Shown: one piece after another, positions 56,898-64,000 of the stretch | How positions within the stretch are numbered: position 1 is the first letter of the stretch | How the letters are laid out: each line of letters starts with the position of its first letter | From: Geodermatophilus ruber | GTDB taxonomy: Bacteria; Actinomycetota; Actinomycetes; Mycobacteriales; Geodermatophilaceae | DNA: 64,000 bases | Assembly (NCBI RefSeq): GCF_900114385.1 | Contig: NZ_FOSW01000017.1 | Span: 33,866 to 97,865, forward strand | Direction of reading: 5' to 3' | The notes under the pieces: model-generated | What the model saw: the letters and a program-made list of their open reading frames with translations, nothing else | What the model was told of the DNA's origin: nothing | The model's database searches: none | Translations under genes and position numbers: made by a program

Positions 56898-58448
56898 GTG
56901 CCCGTACGCCCGCCGGACCAGAACGAGGTAGCCGCGCTCGCCCGCAGCTACGGCATGCACCCCGCCGCCGAGGAGGTGGCCGCCTACACCCCGATCGTCG
57001 CGGCCTTCCTCAGCTCCTACGACGCGGTCGAGGAGCTCTACGCGGAGATCGCCCCGCAGGCGCCGGACGATCGGCCGAGCACCCGGCCCGCCGAGGCCGA
57101 CAACCCGCTGGGCGCCTGGTACGTGACCACCGACATCCGCGGCGCCGCCGAGGGCCCGCTGGCCGGGCGGACGGTCGCGGTCAAGGACAACGTCGCGGTC
57201 GCCGGCGTCCCGATGATGAACGGCTCGCACACCGTCGAGGGCTTCGTCCCCCGCGAGGACGCCACCGTGGTCACCCGGCTGCTGGCGGCCGGGGCGACGG
57301 TCGCCGGCAAGGCGGTCTGCGAGGACCTCTGCTTCTCCGGCGGCAGCCACACCTCGGTCAGCGGCCCGGTGCGCAACCCCTGGGACCCGGCCCGGACGAC
57401 GGGCGGCAGCTCCAGCGGCAGCGCCGCGCTGGTCGCCTCCGGCGCGGTCGACCTGGCGCTCGGCGGGGACCAGGGCGGGTCCATCCGGATGCCGGCGGCC
57501 TTCTGCGGGATCGTCGGCCACAAGCCCACCCACGGCCTGGTGCCCTACACCGGGGCCTTCCCCATCGAGCTCACCCTCGACCACCTCGGCCCGATGACCC
57601 GCACGGTGGCCGACGCGGCCGCGATGCTCGACGTCCTCGCCGGCCGCGACGGGCACGACCCCCGGCAGCCGACGGACCTGGCGCCGCAGCGGTACGCCGC
57701 GGCGCTGGACGGTGAGGTGTCCGGGTTGCGGGTCGGGGTGGTCACGCAGGGCTTCGGCTGGGACCAGCTGTCCGAGCCCGGCGTCGACGACGCGGTGCGC
57801 GCGGCGGCGGAGCGGCTGCGCGAGCTGGGCATCGAGGTGGTGGACGTCGACCTGCCGTGGCACCGGCACGCCCTGCACGTCTGGAACGTCATCGCCACCG
57901 ACGGCGCGACGGTGCAGATGATCGAGGGCAACGGGTACGGCTGGAACTGGGAGGGCCGCTACGACCCCGAGCTGATCGCCCACTACGGCCGGCAGCGGCG
58001 GCAGGTGGCCGACCGCTGGTCGCCGACGGTGACCGCGGTGGCGCTGGCCGGGCGGTGGTCGATGGAGCAGGAGCAGACCCGGCACTACGCGATGGCGCGG
58101 AACCTGGCCACCGAGGTGCGCCGCCAGTACGACGCCGCGCTGGCCGACGTCGACCTGCTCCTGCTGCCCACGGTGCCGATGGTGGCCCGGGAGATCCCGG
58201 CGGCGGAGGACCCGCTGGAGGTCCGGATCGCCCGCGGGCTGGAGATGATCGTCAACTGCGCGCCGTTCGACGTCAGCGGGCACCCGGCGATCAGCGTCCC
58301 GGCCGGGCTGTCCGACGGGCTGCCGGTCGGGATGATGCTGGTCGGCCGGCGGTTCGAGGACGCCACCTGCCTGGCGGTGGCGCACGCCTTCGAGCAGCTG
58401 GTGGGCGGCTTCCCCCGCCCGCCGGAGCGGGAGCCCGCCGCCGTCTGA
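56898..58448 (+). CDS. Amidase (AmdA-like, amidase-signature family)
   Basis: Hydrolyses carboxamides to acids and ammonia; 516 aa. The Ser-cisSer-Lys triad is placed: Lys in RTVAVKDNVAVAG near residue 100; the signature GGSSSGSAALVASGAVDLAL with both Ser; and GGDQGGSIRMPAAFCGIVGH downstream. The N-terminal alpha-helical segment (residues 1-55) and long stretches resemble the Rhodococcus enantioselective amidase that follows nitrile hydratase. Nitrile hydratase genes are not in the window. GTG 56898 follows TGGAGG. The gene is bracketed by two copies of a 70-bp repeat. Confidence 0.92.
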   Translation: MPVRPPDQNEVAALARSYGMHPAAEEVAAYTPIVAAFLSSYDAVEELYAEIAPQAPDDRPSTRPAEADNPLGAWYVTTDIRGAAEGPLAGRTVAVKDNVAVAGVPMMNGSHTVEGFVPREDATVVTRLLAAGATVAGKAVCEDLCFSGGSHTSVSGPVRNPWDPARTTGGSSSGSAALVASGAVDLALGGDQGGSIRMPAAFCGIVGHKPTHGLVPYTGAFPIELTLDHLGPMTRTVADAAAMLDVLAGRDGHDPRQPTDLAPQRYAAALDGEVSGLRVGVVTQGFGWDQLSEPGVDDAVRAAAERLRELGIEVVDVDLPWHRHALHVWNVIATDGATVQMIEGNGYGWNWEGRYDPELIAHYGRQRRQVADRWSPTVTAVALAGRWSMEQEQTRHYAMARNLATEVRRQYDAALADVDLLLLPTVPMVAREIPAAEDPLEVRIARGLEMIVNCAPFDVSGHPAISVPAGLSDGLPVGMMLVGRRFEDATCLAVAHAFEQLVGGFPRPPEREPAAV

Positions 58449-58466
58449 GCCCCTCGGTGTGCCGCC

Positions 58467-58536
58467 GTGATCATGGGGTTGTTGCGGGCCGCTACGGCGT
58501 GTCCAGCCGCGTCGCGCGCAACAACCCCATGATCAC
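58467..58536. repeat. 70-bp palindromic dispersed repeat, copy B
   Basis: Starts GTGATCATGGGG and ends CCCATGATCAC; its 19-base arms match nearly perfectly, better than in copy A at 56745-56814. It lies between the amidase stop and the tail of the acyl-CoA dehydrogenase gene and could end both transcripts. Confidence 0.85.
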
Positions 58537-58544
58537 CGGGGGCT

Positions 58545-60569
58545 CTACTGCGCGGGCGGGACCTCCACCGAGGTCGCCGTCCCCCGCTTGCCGCCGGTCC
58601 GCAGCTCGGTGTCGCGCGCGGCCATCGCCTCCTGCCGGTCGCCCTCCTCGCGGAGGATGGCCGCGGCCTTCCAGTCCTCGGGGATGGCGAAGGCGTCGAC
58701 CAGCGTGACCATGTGCGGCCGCAGCTCCTGCAGCAGCGAGTTCACCGTCGCGGTGAGCGCCTTGGCGCGGGTCGGGGTGAGCCGGCCGTGCTCCAGGAAC
58801 CAGGCCTTGTCCGCCTCGATGGTGGTGAGCGCGTAGAGGTCGCAGACCCGGTCGAGCAGGGCGCGTGCCTGCAGGTCGGTGGTGCGCTCGACGCCGGCGA
58901 CGAAGGCCTCCAGCACGATCCGGTCGATGTGCGCCTGCGCCGTCCGGAGCACGTGGTCCTGGACGTCGTTGAACATGTCGAAGGGCGCCATCCCGCTGGT
59001 GCCCGCGTTCTTCCGCAGCCGCCGGATCGCGCCCTCGAGGGTGTGCTTCTCCCGGTCCTCGAGCATCTTCAGCTGCCAGCCGCGGTCGAGCAGCGGCACG
59101 TCGTCGTCCCGGCCGGGGACGGCGTCGACCAGCCGGGCGATCAGCCCGCGGGCCGCCGTCCGCTCGAGCACCGTCTCGCGGACCATGTCGGCGATGAAGC
59201 CGACCTTGCCCCAGCCGTCGAGGGAGCCGAAGGCGTCGCGGTAGCCGGTGAGCAGCCCCTTGGCGACCAGCTGCAGCAGGACGGTGTTGTCCCCCTCGAA
59301 GGTGGTGAACACGTCGGTGTCGGCCTTCAGGTGCGGCAGCCGGTTCTCCTGCAGGTAACCCGCGCCGCCGCAGGCCTCGCGGCACAGCTGGATGGTGCGG
59401 GTGGCGTGCCAGGTCTGGGCCACCTTGAGCCCGGCGGCCCGGGACTCGAGCTCGCGCTGGGCGGCCTCGTCGAGATCCTCCGCCGCCTGGACGTCGTGCA
59501 TCGTCCCGACCAGCTCCTCCTGCGCGAAGTGCAGCGCGTAGGTGGTGGCCAGGGCGGGCAGCAGGGTGCGCTGGTGCACGAGGTAGTCGTTGACGACGAT
59601 CTCGCGGTCGGCACCGGGGGCGGAGAACTGGCGGCGCACGTCGCCGTAGCGGACGGCGATGTCGAGGGCGAGCTTGGTCGCCGAGGACGCCGAGCCGCCG
59701 ACGCTGACCCGGCCGCGCACCAGCGTGCCCAGCATGGTGAAGAAGCGGCGGGTCTCGTTCTCGATCGAGCTGGTGTAGGTGCCGTCCTCGGCGACCTGGC
59801 CGTAGCGGTCCAGCAGCATGTCGCGGGGGACGGTGACGTGGTCGAAGGCCAGCCGGCCGTTGTCCACGCCGTTCAGGCCGGCCTTGGGGCCGGCGTCCCC
59901 GATGGTCACCCCGGGCATCGGGTTGCCCTGCGCGTCGCGGATCGGCACCAGCCAGGCGTGTACCCCGTGGCTCTTCCCCTGGGTGACCAGCTGGGCGAAG
60001 ACCACCGCCATCCGGCCGTCCTTGGCCGCGTTGCCGATGTAGTCCTTGCGCGCGGCCTCGTGCGGGGTGTGCAGGTCGAAGGTCTGCGTCGCGGGGTCGT
60101 AGGTGCACGTCGTCCGCAGCTGCTGGACGTCGGAGCCGTGCCCGGTCTCGGTCATCGCGAAGCAGCCGGGCAGGTCGAAGCTCATGATGTCGGCGAGATA
60201 GGCCTCGTGCTGGCGCTGCGTGCCCAGCAGCTGGACGGCGCCGCCGAACAGACCCCACTGGACGCCGGCCTTGACCATGAGCGACAGGTCGCCGAAGGCC
60301 AGCATCTCGATCGAGGTGACCGAGCCGCCGGCGTCGTCCTCGCCGCCGTACTCCTTGGGGAAGCCCAGGCCGACCCGGCCGGACTCGGCGAGCTTGCGGG
60401 CCATGCGGGTGACCCGCTCGCGGGCCTCGGCGACCGTCTCGCCGTAGACGGGGAGGAACTCCGGTTCGTGCAGGTGCTCGCGGATGTCGCGGCGCACGTG
60501 GCCCCAACGGCCGTCGAGCGCCGCGGTGAGCGCCGCGGGGTCGACGGAGTTCGGCAGAGTGGATGTCAC
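58545..60569 (-). CDS. Acyl-CoA dehydrogenase of acyl-CoA oxidase type
   Basis: FAD enzyme of 674 aa for the first beta-oxidation step. Architecture is acyl-CoA oxidase-like rather than the usual ~390-aa dehydrogenase: FAMTETGHGSDVQQLRTTC carries the FAD segment, RGRVSVGGSASSATKLAL the mid region, CREACGGAGYLQENRLPHL the C-terminal ring patch, and TTFEGDNTVLLQ the catalytic Glu. A further ACOX-type C-terminal domain follows. GTG 60569 follows GGAGGA and overlaps the TetR stop as GTGA, so the two are coupled. Confidence 0.87.
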   Translation of the reverse strand: MTSTLPNSVDPAALTAALDGRWGHVRRDIREHLHEPEFLPVYGETVAEARERVTRMARKLAESGRVGLGFPKEYGGEDDAGGSVTSIEMLAFGDLSLMVKAGVQWGLFGGAVQLLGTQRQHEAYLADIMSFDLPGCFAMTETGHGSDVQQLRTTCTYDPATQTFDLHTPHEAARKDYIGNAAKDGRMAVVFAQLVTQGKSHGVHAWLVPIRDAQGNPMPGVTIGDAGPKAGLNGVDNGRLAFDHVTVPRDMLLDRYGQVAEDGTYTSSIENETRRFFTMLGTLVRGRVSVGGSASSATKLALDIAVRYGDVRRQFSAPGADREIVVNDYLVHQRTLLPALATTYALHFAQEELVGTMHDVQAAEDLDEAAQRELESRAAGLKVAQTWHATRTIQLCREACGGAGYLQENRLPHLKADTDVFTTFEGDNTVLLQLVAKGLLTGYRDAFGSLDGWGKVGFIADMVRETVLERTAARGLIARLVDAVPGRDDDVPLLDRGWQLKMLEDREKHTLEGAIRRLRKNAGTSGMAPFDMFNDVQDHVLRTAQAHIDRIVLEAFVAGVERTTDLQARALLDRVCDLYALTTIEADKAWFLEHGRLTPTRAKALTATVNSLLQELRPHMVTLVDAFAIPEDWKAAAILREEGDRQEAMAARDTELRTGGKRGTATSVEVPPAQ

Positions 60570-61210
60570 TGGTCCTCCTTGCGGGTCACGACGCCGGACA
60601 GTCCGGCCCAGGCGAGAGCGGTCAGGTGCGCGGCGAGGTCCCCCCGCGGCATGGGGCGCTCGGCCCGCAGCCACCAGTCGGCGGCCGAGCGGACGAGCCC
60701 GACCAGCCCGTGCCCCCAGGGCTGCGCCGCGGCGGGATCGCGGCCGGCCTGCTCGAGCGCGACGGCGACGAGCGCGGCGGCCTGGTCGCCGACGAGGTGG
60801 GAGAGGCTGCCGATCGGGTCGGCATCGGCCGGCGGCCCGTGGACGACGAACCGGTAGAGCTCGGGATCGGCCTCGAGGAAGGCCAGGTAGGTGTCGACCG
60901 CGGCGGCCACCATCTGCCGTGGCTCGGTGCTGCTGGTCATCGCCTCGCGCAGCTTGGCGGTGAGGTGGCCGGCCACCCGGGCGCAGACGGCGACGTGCAG
61001 CTCGCTGCGGTCGGCGAAGTGCCGGTAGACGACGGTCTTGCTGGTGCCGGCCTCCGCGGCGATCTCGTCCATGCCCACGCCGGCGCCGTGCCGGTGCACC
61101 GCGGCCAGGGTGGCGTCGACCAGCTGCTCACGCCGGGCCCGGCGGTGCTCGTCCCACCGCGAGTCGCGGCGATCGCGCCCCGGGGCCGGCACCCCCGTCT
61201 CCGATTTCAC
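60566..61210 (-). CDS. TetR-family regulator of the fatty-acid oxidation locus
   Basis: Repressor of 214 aa. Helix-turn-helix: ATLAAVHRHGAGVGMDEIA, AEAGTSKTVVYRHFADRSEL. The ligand domain is helical (AAVDTYLAFLEADPELYRF), fitting acyl-CoA-responsive regulators. GTG 61210 lies seven bases from TACTGT (61223-61218), so it is leaderless; the near-palindromic AGTACCTGATACT at the same place could be its operator. It is divergent from fadA2 and cotranscribed with the acyl-CoA dehydrogenase. Confidence 0.87.
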   Translation of the reverse strand: MKSETGVPAPGRDRRDSRWDEHRRARREQLVDATLAAVHRHGAGVGMDEIAAEAGTSKTVVYRHFADRSELHVAVCARVAGHLTAKLREAMTSSTEPRQMVAAAVDTYLAFLEADPELYRFVVHGPPADADPIGSLSHLVGDQAAALVAVALEQAGRDPAAAQPWGHGLVGLVRSAADWWLRAERPMPRGDLAAHLTALAWAGLSGVVTRKEDQ

Positions 61211-61295
61211 GACACCGACAGTACCTGATACTCTCGGTCCCGCGCACCGCGTCCCGCCACAGTGGCCACTTTGGCCCTCGATCTGGAGGTCCCCG

Positions 61296-62579
61296 ATGGC
61301 ACCGCAGACCCGCAAGGCCGCGATCGTCGGCGGCAACCGCATCCCGTTTGCCCGGTCCAACTCGTCCTATGCCCAGGCCTCCAACCAGGACATGCTCACC
61401 GCGACGCTGGACGGCCTCGTCGCCCGCTTCGGGCTGCAGGGCGCGCAGGTGGGGGAGGTCGTCGCCGGCGCCGTCCTCAAGCACTCGCGGGACTTCAACC
61501 TGACCCGGGAGTCGGTGCTCGGCTCGCGGCTGGCGGCCAGCACGCCGGCCTACGACGTCCAGCAGGCCTGCGGTACCGGCCTCGAGGCCGCCGTCCTGGT
61601 GGCGAACAAGATCGCCCTCGGCCAGATCGAGTCGGGCATCGCCGGCGGGGTCGACACCACCTCCGACGCGCCGCTCGCAGTGAACGAGGACCTCCGCCGG
61701 GTGCTCCTCAAGGTCAACGCGGCGAAGACCGTGCAGCAGCGGCTCAAGGCGCTGGCCGGGCTCCGGCCGGGGCAGCTGGCGCCGGAGATCCCGCGCAACG
61801 CCGAGCCGCGGACCGGGCTGGCGATGGGCGACCACGCCGCGCTCACCGCCGCGGAGTGGGAGATCGGCCGGGAGGAGCAGGACGAGCTGACCGTCCGCTC
61901 GCACCAGAACCTCGCCGCCGCCTACGACCGCGGCTTCTTCGACGACCTGGTCACCCCGTACCTCGGGCTCGCCCGCGACCAGAACCTGCGGCCGGACTCC
62001 TCGATGGAGAAGCTGGCGAAGCTCAAGCCGGTCTTCGGCGGCGGGCCCGGCGCCACGATGACCGCGGGCAACTCGACCCCGCTGTCCGACGGCGCCTCCG
62101 CCGTCCTGCTGGCCTCCGACGAGTGGGCGGCCGCGCGCGACCTGCCGGTGCTCGCGCACCTCGTCGACGCCCAGACCGCGGCGGTCGACTACGTGCACGG
62201 CGGGGAGGGGCTGCTCATGGCGCCGGCCTACGCGATGCCGGTGCTGCTGGCCCGCAACGGCCTCACCCTGCAGGACTTCGACTTCTACGAGATCCACGAA
62301 GCGTTCGCCTCGACGGTGCTCTCGACGCTGAAGGCCTGGGAGGATCCGGAGTTCTGCAAGGAGAAGCTGGGGCTGGACGCCCCGCTCGGCCCGATCGACC
62401 GGGCCAAGCTCAACGTCAACGGCTCGTCGCTGGCCGCCGGGCACCCGTTCGCAGCGACCGGCGGCCGGATCGTCGCGACGCTGGCGAAGATGCTGCACGA
62501 GGCGGGCCCCGGGAAGCGCGGGCTGATCTCCATCTGCGCGGCCGGCGGCCAGGGCGTCGTCGCCATCCTCGAGTCCTGA
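61296..62579 (+). CDS. fadA2: Acetyl-CoA C-acyltransferase (thiolase), FadA2-like
   Basis: Thiolase of 427 aa for the last beta-oxidation step. The nucleophilic Cys is in DVQQACGTGLEAAVLVAN near residue 90, the His is in NVNGSSLAAGHPFAATGGR near 388, and the second Cys in SICAAGGQGVVAILE near 415. The adjacent fabG4 matches the mycobacterial fadA2-fabG4 neighbourhood. ATG 61296 follows TGGAGGT. A 10-base palindrome AGTGGCCACT is at 61261-61270. Confidence 0.9.
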   Translation: MAPQTRKAAIVGGNRIPFARSNSSYAQASNQDMLTATLDGLVARFGLQGAQVGEVVAGAVLKHSRDFNLTRESVLGSRLAASTPAYDVQQACGTGLEAAVLVANKIALGQIESGIAGGVDTTSDAPLAVNEDLRRVLLKVNAAKTVQQRLKALAGLRPGQLAPEIPRNAEPRTGLAMGDHAALTAAEWEIGREEQDELTVRSHQNLAAAYDRGFFDDLVTPYLGLARDQNLRPDSSMEKLAKLKPVFGGGPGATMTAGNSTPLSDGASAVLLASDEWAAARDLPVLAHLVDAQTAAVDYVHGGEGLLMAPAYAMPVLLARNGLTLQDFDFYEIHEAFASTVLSTLKAWEDPEFCKEKLGLDAPLGPIDRAKLNVNGSSLAAGHPFAATGGRIVATLAKMLHEAGPGKRGLISICAAGGQGVVAILES

Positions 62580-62605
62580 TCCCCTCGGCTCCTGATCCAC
62601 TCCGC

Positions 62606-62656
62606 CGGTTCTCGCGGAAACCGTCCACGTTCCCCGGACGGTTTTCGCGAGAACCG
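62606..62656. repeat. 21-bp inverted repeat between fadA2 and fabG4
   Basis: CGGTTCTCGCGGAAACCGTC-type arm (62606-62626) pairs with 62636-62656, one mismatch, nine-base loop. It lies 26 bases after the thiolase stop and 28 bases before the fabG4 start; it may be a terminator or an intercistronic stability element. Confidence 0.75.
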
Positions 62657-62683
62657 TCCGTTGCAGAGAGGAAGACACCCGCA

Positions 62684-64000
62684 GTGAGTGACTGGTACCG
62701 CGACTTCGCGAACTCCGGCGTCGGCAGCACCCTCGCCAAGCAGTTCGGGCTGCCCCGCCCGGCCGTGCTGCGCCGCTACGAGCCGGGGCAGCCGCTGCTC
62801 CCCGGGCCGGCGGTGGTCGGCTCGGCGGGGGAGGGCCGGCTGCGCGACGCCCTCACGCAGGTGCTCAAGGGCGCCGGCGTGACCGTGCTGTCCCCGGTGG
62901 TGGCCGACGGTGGCACGGACGGCGGGAAGCTCGGCGCCGTCCTGCTCGACGCCACCGGCCTGACCGCACCGGGCGACCTCGCCGCCGCGCACGACTTCCT
63001 CGCCCCGGCGATGAAGCGGCTGGGCCCATCCGGGCGGGTGTTGGTGCTGGCCGACCCGCCGGGCGCGGCCGCGGCCCCCGCGCAGGCCGCCGCCCGCCAG
63101 GCGCTGGACGGACTGGTCCGCTCGGTGGCCAAGGAGCTGCGGAACGGGGCCACGGCGAACCTGCTCCACGTGCCCGAGGGCGCTGAGGCCGGCTTGCCGA
63201 GCCCGGTGCGGTTCTTCCTCTCCGGCCGGTCGGCCTACGTCGACGGCCAGGTGGTCATGCTCTCCCCCGCCGAGGTCCCGGCGGGGGAGGACGACGAGAA
63301 GCCGCTGGCCGGCAAGGTCGCCGTCGTCACCGGGGCCGCGCGCGGCATCGGCGCCGCGATCGCACGCGTCATGGCCCGGGACGGCGCGCACGTCGTCGCC
63401 GTCGACATCCCGGCGGCGGGGGACAGCCTCGCGACGGTCGCCAACGAGATCGGCGGGACGGCGCTCCAGCTCGACATCACCGCGCCCGACGCCCCGCAGC
63501 GGCTGATCGAGCACCTGCGCGAGCGGCACGGCGGGGTGGACATCGTCGTCCACAACGCCGGGATCACGCGGGACAAGCTGCTGGTCAACATGGACGCCGG
63601 CCGCTGGAACTCGGTGATGGCGGTGAACCTGCAGGCGCAGCTGGACATCACCCAGGCACTGCTGGACGCCGACGGTGTCCTGAGGCCCGGCGCGCGGGTG
63701 GTCTGCGTCAGCTCGCAGTCCGGCATCGCCGGCAACCGCGGGCAGACGAACTATGCGGCGTCGAAGGCCGGCGTCATCGGCATGGTGCGCGCCTGGGCGC
63801 CGGCGTTCGCCGAGCGCGGGGCCACGATCAACGCCGTCGCGCCCGGGTTCATCGTCACCGAGATGACCGCGAAGATGCCCTTCGGCACCCGCGAGGTCGG
63901 CTCGCGGATCAACTCGCTGCAGCAGGGTGGGTTGCCGGTCGACGTCGCGGAGACGATCGCCTGGCTCTCCCAGCCGGGCAGCGCCGGGGTGAACGGTCAG
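62684..64000 (+). CDS. fabG4: High-molecular-weight 3-oxoacyl-ACP/CoA reductase FabG4-like (3' end beyond window)
   Basis: NAD(H)-dependent ketoacyl reductase, 439 residues visible and open at the window end; the mycobacterial FabG4 is about 454 aa, so roughly 15 are missing. The N-terminal flavodoxin-like domain (about 1-200) begins SDWYRDFANSGVGSTLAKQ. The C-terminal short-chain domain shows VAVVTGAARGIGAAIARVMA, the Asn HNAGITRDKLL and the catalytic SSQSGIAGNRGQTNYAASK (Ser, Tyr-x3-Lys). It reduces long-chain 3-oxoacyl groups. GTG 62684 has a distant GAGGAAG. Confidence 0.92.
   Translation, partial: MSDWYRDFANSGVGSTLAKQFGLPRPAVLRRYEPGQPLLPGPAVVGSAGEGRLRDALTQVLKGAGVTVLSPVVADGGTDGGKLGAVLLDATGLTAPGDLAAAHDFLAPAMKRLGPSGRVLVLADPPGAAAAPAQAAARQALDGLVRSVAKELRNGATANLLHVPEGAEAGLPSPVRFFLSGRSAYVDGQVVMLSPAEVPAGEDDEKPLAGKVAVVTGAARGIGAAIARVMARDGAHVVAVDIPAAGDSLATVANEIGGTALQLDITAPDAPQRLIEHLRERHGGVDIVVHNAGITRDKLLVNMDAGRWNSVMAVNLQAQLDITQALLDADGVLRPGARVVCVSSQSGIAGNRGQTNYAASKAGVIGMVRAWAPAFAERGATINAVAPGFIVTEMTAKMPFGTREVGSRINSLQQGGLPVDVAETIAWLSQPGSAGVNGQ

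Noticed and set aside
37585..62656. CRISPR array made of the several palindromic repeats
   Set aside because: The palindromes differ in sequence, are far apart and have no regular spacers; no array was seen.

Overview
The window is about 74 percent G+C by eye, with GTG and ATG starts used freely, GTGA/ATGA overlaps between genes, many leaderless genes and typical actinobacterial families (Bpa proteasome activator, FolP2, GuaB1, FabG4/FadA2, a GAF-Fis activator without sigma-54 motifs). This suggests a member of the Actinomycetota, most likely the Geodermatophilaceae (Blastococcus, Geodermatophilus or Modestobacter type). That placement is an inference from gene content, not a database match.

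Layout. 1-8.7 kb: the end of an osmoprotectant ABC transporter operon, a DinB-like protein overlapping a haloalkane dehalogenase, an ABC-2 exporter, a TetR regulator facing a small monooxygenase-like gene across two matching operators, an NRAMP manganese transporter, and a methyltransferase. 8.8-20.5 kb: a soluble diiron monooxygenase island of the propane/acetone/phenol type, mostly on the minus strand: prmA-prmB-prmC-prmD, a dedicated GroEL, then a second transcription unit with Zn alcohol dehydrogenase, metal-dependent amidohydrolase and a DUF59 Fe-S protein. A divergent GAF/AAA/Fis activator and a tiny membrane protein read out on the plus strand. Two copies of a GTC-N9-GAC-type site lie upstream of the activator/prmA pair and upstream of the alcohol dehydrogenase. 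20.5-21.4 kb: a yybP-ykoY manganese riboswitch in front of a TMEM165/GDT1-type exporter. 21.4-28.4 kb: an MFS transporter, larC, an open frame that fuses a TPR-like/GGDEF protein to a LarB-like domain that has lost its usual cysteine, and a second TPR-like/GGDEF protein. 28.5-41.4 kb: housekeeping and regulation (prephenate dehydratase, ketopantoate reductase, GroES-like protein, zincin, GuaB1, SerS, two HAD phosphatases, chemotaxis receptor, Bpa, cysteine-desulfurase-like protein, an ECF sigma/anti-sigma operon). 41.4-50.6 kb: quinone oxidoreductase, acyl-CoA ligase, a decayed TnpB element with inverted ends inserted between the ligase and a PaaI-type thioesterase, glyoxalase-like protein, FolP2, serine hydrolase, HU, aldo/keto reductase and a DUF1059 peptide. 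50.6-64 kb: divergent EAL and multi-sensor SpoIIE-type phosphatase genes, enoyl-reductase-like protein, TRIC-type channel, an AmdA-like amidase bracketed by two 70-bp palindromic repeats, and a fatty-acid oxidation locus (acyl-CoA oxidase-like dehydrogenase, TetR, FadA2, FabG4 cut by the window end).

How the parts work together. The diiron island encodes hydroxylase, reductase, coupling protein, folding helper, downstream alcohol oxidation and its own activator, so it can take a short alkane or ketone into central metabolism. Manganese handling appears twice (NRAMP import, riboswitch-gated export). Cyclic-di-GMP enzymes appear three times. Intergenic palindromes of several families act as likely terminators or dispersed repeats. 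The most unusual items are the GGDEF-LarB fusion, the truncated TnpB element with a hairpin-rich 3' end, and the paired activator sites in the monooxygenase island.
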